Source: Catellatospora bangladeshensis
GTDB lineage: Bacteria; Actinomycetota; Actinomycetes; Mycobacteriales; Micromonosporaceae
Length of the DNA stretch: 64,000 nucleotides
NCBI RefSeq assembly: GCF_016862575.1
Contig: NZ_BONF01000032.1
Coordinates: forward strand, 92,022-156,021
Direction of reading: 5' to 3'
The notes below the pieces were generated by a model, which had not been told where the DNA came from, did no database searches, and was given only the letters and a program-made list of their open reading frames with translations. This document shows positions 51,910 through 59,194 of the stretch, piece by piece. Numbering within the stretch: the stretch's first letter is position 1; each line of letters begins with the position of its first letter. A program made the position numbers and the translations under genes.

Positions 51910-52036
51910 AGTCGTTTTCCTTCGGATCAAAGGGGTGTACCGATCACCGAGCCGTGATCGGCGAGTTCGGACCGTAACAACAGGCACTCCCGGTAACAAC
52001 CGTCACTCGGGCACACCGCCCTGGCTTGACGGTTGA

Positions 52037-52876
52037 TCAGCAGATGCGGTCGACCGGGATCCGGGCGACGGCGGCGGCCCCGGCGGGCAGCTGCTGCACC
52101 TGCCCGCCCTTGGTCCAGAAGTCCGGCGCGTCGACCTGCTTGCGCAGCTGCCTGTCCTGGTCGGGGGTCGCCACGATCACCTCCAGGGTGCGCACGCCCA
52201 TCTTGGCGTCGGCGGCCACCTCCTGGCGCCCCAGCGGGATACCCCACGCCACCCAGCGTCCGCCGTCGCGCACGATCTCCCCGACGTACGGGAAGTGCGC
52301 GTTGGTCCCGCCCCCGGTCACGAAGATCCAGAGCTTGCCGCTGTCGTACGCGGGCTGCCACTGCCCCGTCAGGTTGACCTGATACCCGACGGCCAGCGCC
52401 GAGCCGACCGACCCGTACTGATCGACGTCCACGTCGAGGACCAGGCAGTCCGTGCCCGGACCCGCCCAGGCGACCGCCGACACGGACGGCGACGGGGACG
52501 GCGGCGCGGCAGCCGACGGGACGGCGGAGGCGCTGGCCGCGGCGGCCGGCGCCGGGCCGATCGCGGCCTCGTCCTTGAACAGCACCGGCACGAGCGCCGT
52601 GACGAGCGCTGCCAGCACCGCGCCGCCGGCGCCGAGCCAGGCCACCGTCAGCGCGGTGCGCCGGTCGGCCTCGGGGCCGCCCGCCGGGGGCACCCGGCGG
52701 CGGCTCGCCCGCGCCGCACGCCACTGTGCGGCGCCCAGCGTCAGCGCTCCGATGAGGACCACGGCGACGATGCCGGGCACGCCGAGCATGAAGTAACCGA
52801 AGTAGGCCGCGCAGGCCGCGACGAGCACGCTCGCGACATAAGCCGCGATCGGGCGCGGGGAGGCAGGATTGGTCAC
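52037..52876 (-). CDS. Membrane protein with extracytoplasmic domain, unknown function
   Basis: A 279-residue protein with two N-terminal helices, a basic cytoplasmic loop, a third helix (about 76-98) and a Pro/Ser/Ala linker. The extracytoplasmic beta-rich domain is about residues 140-279 (DCLVLDVDVDQYGSVGSALAVGY; VGEIVRDGGRWVAWGIPLG). Cys143 and Cys279 could pair. I recognise no family. It is divergent from the valS leader, so 52877-53026 carries both promoters. Confidence 0.6.
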   Translation of the reverse strand: MTNPASPRPIAAYVASVLVAACAAYFGYFMLGVPGIVAVVLIGALTLGAAQWRAARASRRRVPPAGGPEADRRTALTVAWLGAGGAVLAALVTALVPVLFKDEAAIGPAPAAAASASAVPSAAAPPSPSPSVSAVAWAGPGTDCLVLDVDVDQYGSVGSALAVGYQVNLTGQWQPAYDSGKLWIFVTGGGTNAHFPYVGEIVRDGGRWVAWGIPLGRQEVAADAKMGVRTLEVIVATPDQDRQLRKQVDAPDFWTKGGQVQQLPAGAAAVARIPVDRIC

Positions 52877-53026
52877 ACGCCACTATCGATCGATGTCGTC
52901 ACTGAGCGCAATGGCCCGACTCATCGGAGTGACGACACTTCCGGAGTGATCCGGCGATGACCGGATGCGCGCGCCCCGGCCGACCGGCTACCATCGTGCC
53001 AACCGAGCGATGCCGAAGGAGGAGCC

Positions 53027-53086
53027 ATGACCCACGCGCTCTCCGCATCGTTCGTCGTACGCGTAGCCGACTCGGGCCGCGCGTAG
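53027..53086 (+). CDS. Putative 19-codon leader peptide upstream of valS
   Basis: A short frame, ATG ACC CAC through TAG, encoding MTHALSASFVVRVADSGRA. It has a near-perfect ribosome-binding site, AAGGAGGAG, six to eight bases upstream. Three of four codons at 53054-53065 are valine (GTC GTA CGC GTA). A 13-bp hairpin starts eight bases after the stop, and valS starts at 53174. This resembles classical ribosome-mediated attenuation, with valine codons as the sensor for valyl-tRNA synthetase. It is too short to judge by coding statistics. Confidence 0.45.
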   Translation: MTHALSASFVVRVADSGRA

Positions 53087-53093
53087 TCATCCT

Positions 53094-53125
53094 TCGATCA
53101 CCGCGCCCCGGCGCGCGGTGGTCGA
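53094..53125 (+). terminator. Candidate attenuator hairpin of valS
   Basis: A 13-bp stem with one G-T pair (TCGATCACCGCGC against GCGCGGTGGTCGA) and a 6-nt loop. Its 3' arm also contains CGCGCGG, complementary to CCGCGCG at the end of the leader peptide (53077-53083), so an alternative pairing is possible. Confidence 0.45.
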
Positions 53126-53173
53126 ACCCGGCCTCCCCCTCGCGTACGGGCGCCTGTTCCCCGAGGTGAGGTC

Positions 53174-55675
53174 ATGAGCCTTCCGGACAAGCCGACCATC
53201 GACGGTCTCCCTGACAAGTGGGCACGGCGCTGGGAAGACCAGCGCGTGTACCGCTTCGACCGCGACGCGCCGCGCGAGCGCGTGTTCGCCATCGACACCC
53301 CGCCCCCGACGGCCAGCGGCGAGCTGCACGTGGGGCACGTGTTCTCGTACACCCAGACCGACGTCATCGCCCGTTTCCAGCGCATGCGGGGCCGGGCCGT
53401 GTTCTACCCGATGGGGTGGGACGACAACGGCCTGCCCACCGAGCGCCGGGTGCAGCAGTTCTACGGCGTGCGCTGCGACCCGTCGCTGCCCTACGACCCG
53501 CGCTTCACCCCGCCGGAGAAGCCGGGCAAGGCCCAGCTGCCGATCTCGCGGCGCAACTTCATCGAGCTGTGCGAACGCCTGACCGCCCGCGACGAGGAGG
53601 CGTTCGAGCAGGTGTGGCGGCTGGTGGGGCTGTCGGTGGACTGGTCGCTGCTGTACACGACGATCGGCACGCGGGCCCGCGCCGTGTCGCAGCGCGCCTT
53701 CCTGCGCGCACTGGCGCGCGGCGAGGCGTATCCGGCACAGGCGCCGACGCTGTGGGACACCACGTTCCGGACCGCGGTGGCCCAGGCGGAGCTGGAGGAC
53801 CGGGACCGGCCGGGGGCGTACCACCGGCTGGCCTTCCACCCCGACGGGACCGCGCCGATCATCGTGGCGACCACGCGCCCGGAACTGCTGCCCGCCTGCG
53901 TGGCGCTGGTGGCGCACCCGGACGACGAGCGTTACCGGCCGCTGTTCGGCAGCACGGTGCGCACGCCGCTGTTCGGGACGCGGGTGCCGGTGCTGCCGCA
54001 CCGCCTGGCCGACCCGGCCAAGGGCACCGGCATCGCCATGGTGTGCACCTTCGGCGACACCACCGACGTGATCTGGTGGCGCGAGCTGGACCTGCCCACC
54101 CGTCCCGTGCTCGGCTTCGACGGCCGCTTCCTGCCCGACGCGCCCGACGGGCTGTCCGAGGCAGGCCGCGAGCTGTACGGACAGCTCGCCGGGGCCACCG
54201 TGCAAACCGGGCGGGAACGGGTGACCGCGCTGCTGCGCGAGCACGGCGACCTGCTCGGCGAGCCCGAGCCGATCACCCACCCGGTGAAGTTCTACGAGCG
54301 CGGCGACAAGCCGCTGGAGATCGTGTCGACGCGGCAGTGGTACATCCGCAACGGGGGGCGCGACGCCGCGCTGCGCGAGCGGCTGCTGGAGCGCGGGCGC
54401 GAGCTGGCCTGGCAGCCGCCGCACATGCGCACCCGGTACGAGCACTGGGTGCACGGGCTGGCCGGGGACTGGCTGATCAGCCGCCAGCGCTTCTTCGGCG
54501 TGCCCATCCCGGTGTGGTATCCGCTGGACGCCGACGGCCAGCCCCTGCACGACCGCCCGATCACCCCGGCCGAGGACACGCTGCCGATCGACCCCAGCTC
54601 AGACGCCCCGCCCGGCTACACCGAGGAGCAGCGCGGACGGCCCGGCGGCTTCACGGCCGACCCGGACGTGATGGACACCTGGGCCACCTCCTCGCTCACC
54701 CCGCAGATCGCGGGCGGCTGGGGGTCCGACGACGCCCTGTTCGCCAAGGTGTTCCCGATGGACCTGCGGCCGCAGTCCCACGAGATCATCCGGACCTGGC
54801 TGTTCGCGACGGTGCTGCGCGCCCATACCGAGCACGGCACGCTGCCCTGGCGCACCGCCGCCATCGCAGGCTGGATCCTCGACCCCGACCGCAAGAAGAT
54901 GTCGAAGTCGGTCGGCAACGTGGTGACGCCGCTGGGGCTGCTGCGGGAGTACGGCTCCGACGCGGTGCGCTACTGGGCCGCCGCCGCCCGGCCCGGCGCC
55001 GACACGGCCTTCGACACCGGGCAGATGCGGGTGGGGCGGCGGCTCGCCATGAAGATCCTCAACGCCACCCGGTTCGTGCTCGGGCTTGGCGAGCCCGGTC
55101 CGGCCGCCACGGTGACCGAGCCGCTGGACCGCGCCCTGCTCACCGCGCTCCGCCCGGTGATCGGCGAGGCGTCGAACGCGCTGGAGCAGTACGACGCCGG
55201 CCGTGCCCTGGACGCCGCCGAGCGCTTCTTCTGGCTGTTCTGCGACGACTACCTGGAGCTGGTGAAGCAGCGCGCGTACGGGCAGCACGGCGACGCGGCG
55301 GCGGACTCGGCGCGGCTCGCGCTGCGTACCGCCCTGTCGGTGCTGCTGCGGCTGCTCGCCCCGGTGCTGCCGTTCGTGACCGAGGAGGCCTGGTCCTGGT
55401 GGCAGCCCGGCTCGATCCACCGCGCCCCCTGGCCGTCTGCGTCCGACCTGGACGGCCACGCGGGTGACCCCGCGCTGCTGGCCGCCGCGACGGAGGCGAT
55501 CGAGGCGGTGCGCCGCGCCAAGTCCGCCGCCAAGGTGTCCATGCGCACCCCGGTGCCCCTGCTCACCGCCCCCGACGACGCCTACTTCCCGCTCATCGAG
55601 CGCGACATCCGCGACGCCGGCGTGATCGAGTCCGTCACCCGCCACCCCCACCCCACCTACCTCGCTCACCTCTGA
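53174..55675 (+). CDS. valS: Valyl-tRNA synthetase
   Basis: An 833-residue class I synthetase. The HIGH motif is HVGH (52-55), KMSKS is intact near residues 576-580 (KKMSKSVGNVV), the editing domain lies between, and a C-terminal anticodon-binding helical bundle ends the protein. It lacks the long C-terminal coiled coil of E. coli ValS, so it belongs to the shorter type, with N-terminus MSLPDKPTIDGLPDKWARRW. The start has GAGGTGAGG upstream. The leader at 53027-53125 may regulate it by attenuation. Family B copy 4 follows the stop by 20 bases. Confidence 0.96.
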   Translation: MSLPDKPTIDGLPDKWARRWEDQRVYRFDRDAPRERVFAIDTPPPTASGELHVGHVFSYTQTDVIARFQRMRGRAVFYPMGWDDNGLPTERRVQQFYGVRCDPSLPYDPRFTPPEKPGKAQLPISRRNFIELCERLTARDEEAFEQVWRLVGLSVDWSLLYTTIGTRARAVSQRAFLRALARGEAYPAQAPTLWDTTFRTAVAQAELEDRDRPGAYHRLAFHPDGTAPIIVATTRPELLPACVALVAHPDDERYRPLFGSTVRTPLFGTRVPVLPHRLADPAKGTGIAMVCTFGDTTDVIWWRELDLPTRPVLGFDGRFLPDAPDGLSEAGRELYGQLAGATVQTGRERVTALLREHGDLLGEPEPITHPVKFYERGDKPLEIVSTRQWYIRNGGRDAALRERLLERGRELAWQPPHMRTRYEHWVHGLAGDWLISRQRFFGVPIPVWYPLDADGQPLHDRPITPAEDTLPIDPSSDAPPGYTEEQRGRPGGFTADPDVMDTWATSSLTPQIAGGWGSDDALFAKVFPMDLRPQSHEIIRTWLFATVLRAHTEHGTLPWRTAAIAGWILDPDRKKMSKSVGNVVTPLGLLREYGSDAVRYWAAAARPGADTAFDTGQMRVGRRLAMKILNATRFVLGLGEPGPAATVTEPLDRALLTALRPVIGEASNALEQYDAGRALDAAERFFWLFCDDYLELVKQRAYGQHGDAAADSARLALRTALSVLLRLLAPVLPFVTEEAWSWWQPGSIHRAPWPSASDLDGHAGDPALLAAATEAIEAVRRAKSAAKVSMRTPVPLLTAPDDAYFPLIERDIRDAGVIESVTRHPHPTYLAHL

Positions 55676-55694
55676 GCGGTGGCGAGCGCGTCAT

Positions 55695-55755
55695 GATCGC
55701 CGTCTCGTGTCAGAAAGTGTGGTCCAGCCCCACTTTCTGACACGAGACGGCGATC
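55695..55755. repeat. Palindromic element family B, copy 4 (61 bp, perfect)
   Basis: The best family B copy: 25-bp perfectly complementary arms (GATCGCCGTCTCGTGTCAGA then AAGTG) around an 11-nt loop, TGGTCCAGCCC. It lies between the convergent valS and ModC-like genes and may also terminate them. Confidence 0.9.
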
Positions 55756-55802
55756 TTCGCCAACCCGCCCGCGTAACCGGACCACGGCCGGGGGCGGCCG
55801 GG

Positions 55803-56921
55803 TCAGTACGGGTAGGCGCGGGTCTCGGAAGCCTTCACCGCAGCCCAGACCTCCGAGCCCGGGAGCAGGCCGAGGGAGGCCGCCGCGGCGGGGGTGATCT
55901 CGGCGGCGGCCTGGATCGGGCCGCCCAGCTCGACGCGCAGGTGGTCGCCGTGCGGCAGCACTCCGACCACGGTCGCCGCCCAGGTGTTCCGGGGGCTGCC
56001 CGCGGGCCGCTGCGGATACAGCGCCACGGCCGCGGGCGGGAACGCCAGGAACGCCTCCCCGTGCACCTCGTCGTCGGCAATCATGGTGAACCCGCCGTCC
56101 AGGGTGACGTCGTGCCCGGCGGCCCGGCCGCGGTAGAGGTTCAGCCCGACGAGGCGGGCGACGTACTCCGTGCGCGGGCGCGCGGTGACCGTGGCGGCGT
56201 CGCCCTCCTGCACGATGCGCCCGTCCTCGATGATCACCAGCCGGTCCGCGAGCACCAGCGCGTCCAGCGGATCGTGTGTGATCAGCAGCGTCGCGCCCTC
56301 GTGTGCGCGCAGGTCGTGGTGCAGCCGGGCCCGCGTCTCCATCCGGGTCCGGGCGTCCAGCGCGGCCAGCGGCTCGTCCAGCAGGAGCAGATCAGGGTGT
56401 ACGGCCAGCGCCCGCGCCAGCGCCACCCGCTGCGCCTGCCCTCCGGACAGCTGCCGGGGGCGCCGCGCGGCGTACTCGGCCAGCCCGAAGCGCTCCAGCC
56501 AGCGCTGCGCCTCGACGCGGGCGGCGCGGCGGCCGGCGCCCCGGGAGCGGGGCCCGAAGGCGACGTTCTCCAGCGCGGACAGGTGCGGGAAGAGCAGGTG
56601 GTCCTGGAACACGACGCCGACGCGGCGGCGTTCGGGCGGCACGTACACGTCGGCCGCCGGGTCGTCGAGGAGCACCTCGCCCAGGCGCAGCCGGCCGCCG
56701 TGCAGCGGCAGCAGCCCGGCCAGGGCGCGCAGCGCGGTGGTCTTGCCCGCGCCGTTGGGCCCGAGCAGCGCGACGACCTCGCCCGGCCCGGCGGTGAGCG
56801 CCACGTCCAGCCGGAACCGGGGCCGCTCGACGACGAGATGCGCGCTGAGCAGCGCCCGCTCGGCGGGCCACCCGCCAACCAGGGTCACGGGCTCGGCGCG
56901 CGGCCCGGACGGGTCAGTCAC
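55803..56921 (-). CDS. ABC transporter ATP-binding protein (ModC-like, with TOBE domain)
   Basis: A 372-residue ATPase of the molybdate/sulphate/iron importer class. Walker A is GPNGAGKT (54-61), the signature LSGGQAQR, Walker B LLLLDEPLAALD, and the switch histidine ITHD. The C-terminal part (about 290-372) is a TOBE-type oxyanion-binding domain (VVGVLPHGDHLRVELGG). It overlaps by eight bases the upstream gene for a HTH-TOBE protein, supporting a molybdate link. The usual binding protein (ModA) and permease (ModB) are not adjacent on either side. Confidence 0.88.
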   Translation of the reverse strand: MTDPSGPRAEPVTLVGGWPAERALLSAHLVVERPRFRLDVALTAGPGEVVALLGPNGAGKTTALRALAGLLPLHGGRLRLGEVLLDDPAADVYVPPERRRVGVVFQDHLLFPHLSALENVAFGPRSRGAGRRAARVEAQRWLERFGLAEYAARRPRQLSGGQAQRVALARALAVHPDLLLLDEPLAALDARTRMETRARLHHDLRAHEGATLLITHDPLDALVLADRLVIIEDGRIVQEGDAATVTARPRTEYVARLVGLNLYRGRAAGHDVTLDGGFTMIADDEVHGEAFLAFPPAAVALYPQRPAGSPRNTWAATVVGVLPHGDHLRVELGGPIQAAAEITPAAAASLGLLPGSEVWAAVKASETRAYPY

Positions 56922-57303
56922 GTTCGACGACCACGTTCGTGGACTTGATGACGGCGACCGCGACGCTGCCGATGTCGAGGCCCAGCTCGTCGACGGCCTC
57001 GCGGCTCATCAGCGACACCACCCGGAACGGCCCGGCCTGGATGTCGACCTGCGCCATGACGGTGTCCTTGACGATGGCGGTGACGATGCCGCGCATCCGG
57101 TTGCGGGCCGAGGAGCGGTCGGCGCGGCCGTCCGGGTCGTCGGCCCGCGCGCGGGCGTACGCCGCTAGGTCTCCCCCGGCCACCACCCGGTGCCCGTGCT
57201 CGTCGCGGCGCGCGGGCAGCCGCCCCGAGTCGACGAGCCGGCGCACGGTGTCGGCGCTGACACCCAGCAGCTCAGCGGCCTCACCGATCCGGAATGCGGT
57301 CAT
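56914..57303 (-). CDS. HTH-TOBE molybdate-responsive regulator
   Basis: A 129-residue protein. Residues 3-52 form a MerR/excisionase-type helix-turn-helix (FRIGEAAELLGVSADTVRRLVDSGRLPARRDEHGHRVV). Residues 68-129 are a Mop/TOBE domain (RGIVTAIVKDTVMAQVDIQAG to VAVAVIKSTNVVVERD) that binds molybdate or tungstate. It is a functional analogue of ModE and probably controls molybdate uptake. The stop overlaps the ATPase start. Family A copy 6 lies upstream. Confidence 0.88.
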   Translation of the reverse strand: MTAFRIGEAAELLGVSADTVRRLVDSGRLPARRDEHGHRVVAGGDLAAYARARADDPDGRADRSSARNRMRGIVTAIVKDTVMAQVDIQAGPFRVVSLMSREAVDELGLDIGSVAVAVIKSTNVVVERD

Positions 57304-57383
57304 GCAGCGAATCTACCCCTCGCATCTGCGACCACCCGCCGCCCTTCACCCGATCCCGCCCCGCCTCCCGCCCGCCGGGTCTC

Positions 57384-57458
57384 GATCATCCGAGTTGCCT
57401 GGCACATGGGCGTATCTTGAGCCGTCATACGCCCATGTGCCAGGCAACTCGGGGGATC
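57384..57458. repeat. Palindromic element family A, copy 6 (75 bp)
   Basis: The cleanest family A copy: GATC ends, 32-base arms with inner TGGGCGTAT/ATACGCCCA, and loop CTTGAGCCGTC. Compared with copy 1 its arms read GAGTTG/CAACTC instead of GACTTG/CAAGTC, a paired change. Confidence 0.92.
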
Positions 57459-57463
57459 TTGGA

Positions 57464-57535
57464 CGCGCGGCCGCGACCGTCCGCGCGGCACGCTCCCCCA
57501 ACGAAAGCGTGCCGGCGCGTGGTCGCGGCCGCGCG
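57464..57535 (-). terminator. Long nested terminator of the YceI gene
   Basis: A 15-bp perfect outer stem (CGCGCGGCCGCGACC and complement) contains a second hairpin (CGCGCGGCACGCT against AGCGTGCCGGCGCG, one bulge). It starts 14 bases past the YceI stop. Confidence 0.65.
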
Positions 57536-57548
57536 GAGCCCGTCCAGG

Positions 57549-58118
57549 TCAGGCCTGGCGAACCGCCTCGCCCTCGATCTCGATCTTCAGCGTCTTGCCG
57601 AGCATCATGCCGCCGGTCTCCAGGGCCTGGTTCCAGGTCACGTTGAAGTCCTCGCGGTCGATCTCGGTGGTCGCGCTGAAACCGATGACCTCCTGGCCGT
57701 ACGGGCTCTTCTGCACGCCACCGAACTCGAGCTCCAGCTCGACGCGCTTGGTGACGTCCTTGATGGTCAGGTCGCCGACGAGGATGAAGTTCTCGCCGGA
57801 CACCGCGCGCAGGCCCGTGCTGCGGAAGCTCAGCTCCGGGTACTTCTCGGCCTCGAGGAAGTCGCCGGTGCGCAGGTGGTTGTCCCGGTCGGCGACACCG
57901 GTGTCGATGCTGACGGCCTGGATCACGGCGTTGACCGAGGAGTCCAGCGGCTCCTCCGCGATGACGATCTCACCGGCCACGTCCTTGAACGCGCCGCGCA
58001 CCTTGCTCACCACCAGGTGCCGGATGACGAACCCGACCCGCGTGTGGGCGGGGTCGAGCACGAAGGTGCCGGCGGTCGGGATGGTGAGACCGTGCCAGGT
58101 ACGGGTGTTCGTGGTCAT
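57549..58118 (-). CDS. YceI-family lipocalin-like protein
   Basis: A 189-residue protein of the YceI family, a lipocalin-like beta-barrel that binds isoprenoid lipids. Marks are TFVLDPAHTRVGFVIRHLVVSKVRGAF at the start and NHLRTGDFLEAEKYPELSF in the middle. There is no signal peptide, so it is cytoplasmic, unlike E. coli YceI. ATG 58118 is chosen because GGAGG lies upstream. Ligand not known. Confidence 0.9.
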   Translation of the reverse strand: MTTNTRTWHGLTIPTAGTFVLDPAHTRVGFVIRHLVVSKVRGAFKDVAGEIVIAEEPLDSSVNAVIQAVSIDTGVADRDNHLRTGDFLEAEKYPELSFRSTGLRAVSGENFILVGDLTIKDVTKRVELELEFGGVQKSPYGQEVIGFSATTEIDREDFNVTWNQALETGGMMLGKTLKIEIEGEAVRQA

Positions 58119-58288
58119 GACGATGTCCTCCAGGTTCGTGGCGGAAGCCTTTACGTGATGGTTCAACTATACGCGCCGCAACGATATTTCCACCCATGGG
58201 CCGGAACTTTTCCGGCGTGTCGGACGCGACAGTGCGGCTTCTGCGAGGATTGCGTGACATATAGGCAACTGCGGGGGCGCCCACAGTC

Positions 58289-59194
58289 ATGCACCACGTG
58301 AACCACTTCTACGGCCACGCCGCGATCCTGGGCGCGTGGTGCGGGCTGACCGACCCGCAGCCACGGGTGCGGGGCTACCTGCAGCACGGCTGGAACATCG
58401 GGGACGGCTGGGAGCTGCACGCCCGGATCGAGGGACACGATCCGCTGCTGGTGTGGTCCGAGCAGACCCGCCGCCGCGCCTGGTCGCTCGGCCGCCGCAA
58501 CGTGTTCGTGCTGGGCGCGCCGTGGGCGTACCTGCTGCGGATGACGCCCGAGGAGCCCGCGCCCCGCGCCGGGACCGTCTTCTACCCCTTCCACGGCTGG
58601 GAGAAGCAGGAGGTGCTCGGCGACCACCGGCGGCTCGTGGACACCATCCGCGCCGTGGAGACCGAGCCGGTCACCATCTGCCTGCACTGGAACGAGTACA
58701 CCGCGCCCCGGGTCCGCGACGTGTACGAGCGCGCCGGGTTCGAGGTCGTCTGCCACGGCCGGCGCGGCTGGGGGCGGCGCGACGGCGACCCGGACTTCCT
58801 GCACCGCCAGCTCGCCACGCTGCGGCGGCACCGGCGGGTGGCGTCCAACCGGCTGTCCACGGCGGTCCTCTACGGCATCACCGCGGGCTGCGAACCCGCC
58901 GTGTACGGCGACCCGATGACCCTGGACGGCGAGGACCAGACCATGGGCGGCGCCGAGCGGGTCCGCCGCCAGTGGGCGCCGCTGCACGGCGAGCAGGTGG
59001 ACCTGCCCACCGCCCGCGCGATCGCCCACGACGAGCTGGGCCTGGCCCACCTCGCCTCCCCCGCCGAGCTGCGCGCGCTGCTCGGCTGGCCGGAGCCGCC
59101 CGGCACGGCGGCCCCGCCCGGCCTCGCGGCGCGCCCCACCACGGCCGGCGCCCGGCCCGCCACGCCGGTCGCGACAGTGAGGGAGGCAGCGTGA
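58289..59194 (+). CDS. Uncharacterised protein, possibly GT-B-like, linked to surface polysaccharide
   Basis: A 301-residue soluble protein without signal peptide. Recognisable segments are YLQHGWNIGDGWELHARI, VFVLGAPWAYLLRM, VFYPFHGWEKQEVLG and NRLSTAVLYGITAGCEPAVYGDP. Two Rossmann-like halves and a late TAVLYGITAGC loop resemble GT-B transferases or polysaccharide pyruvyl/phosphotransferases, but I cannot match a family. The C-terminal 40 residues are Ala/Pro-rich. Its GTGA stop-start overlap with the next gene shows they act together. No ribosome-binding site is obvious. Confidence 0.6.
   Translation: MHHVNHFYGHAAILGAWCGLTDPQPRVRGYLQHGWNIGDGWELHARIEGHDPLLVWSEQTRRRAWSLGRRNVFVLGAPWAYLLRMTPEEPAPRAGTVFYPFHGWEKQEVLGDHRRLVDTIRAVETEPVTICLHWNEYTAPRVRDVYERAGFEVVCHGRRGWGRRDGDPDFLHRQLATLRRHRRVASNRLSTAVLYGITAGCEPAVYGDPMTLDGEDQTMGGAERVRRQWAPLHGEQVDLPTARAIAHDELGLAHLASPAELRALLGWPEPPGTAAPPGLAARPTTAGARPATPVATVREAA

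Noticed and set aside
53027..53086. The valS leader frame as an ordinary small gene
   Set aside because: At 19 codons with a hairpin right after the stop it fits a leader peptide better than a functional protein. Listed as a candidate only.
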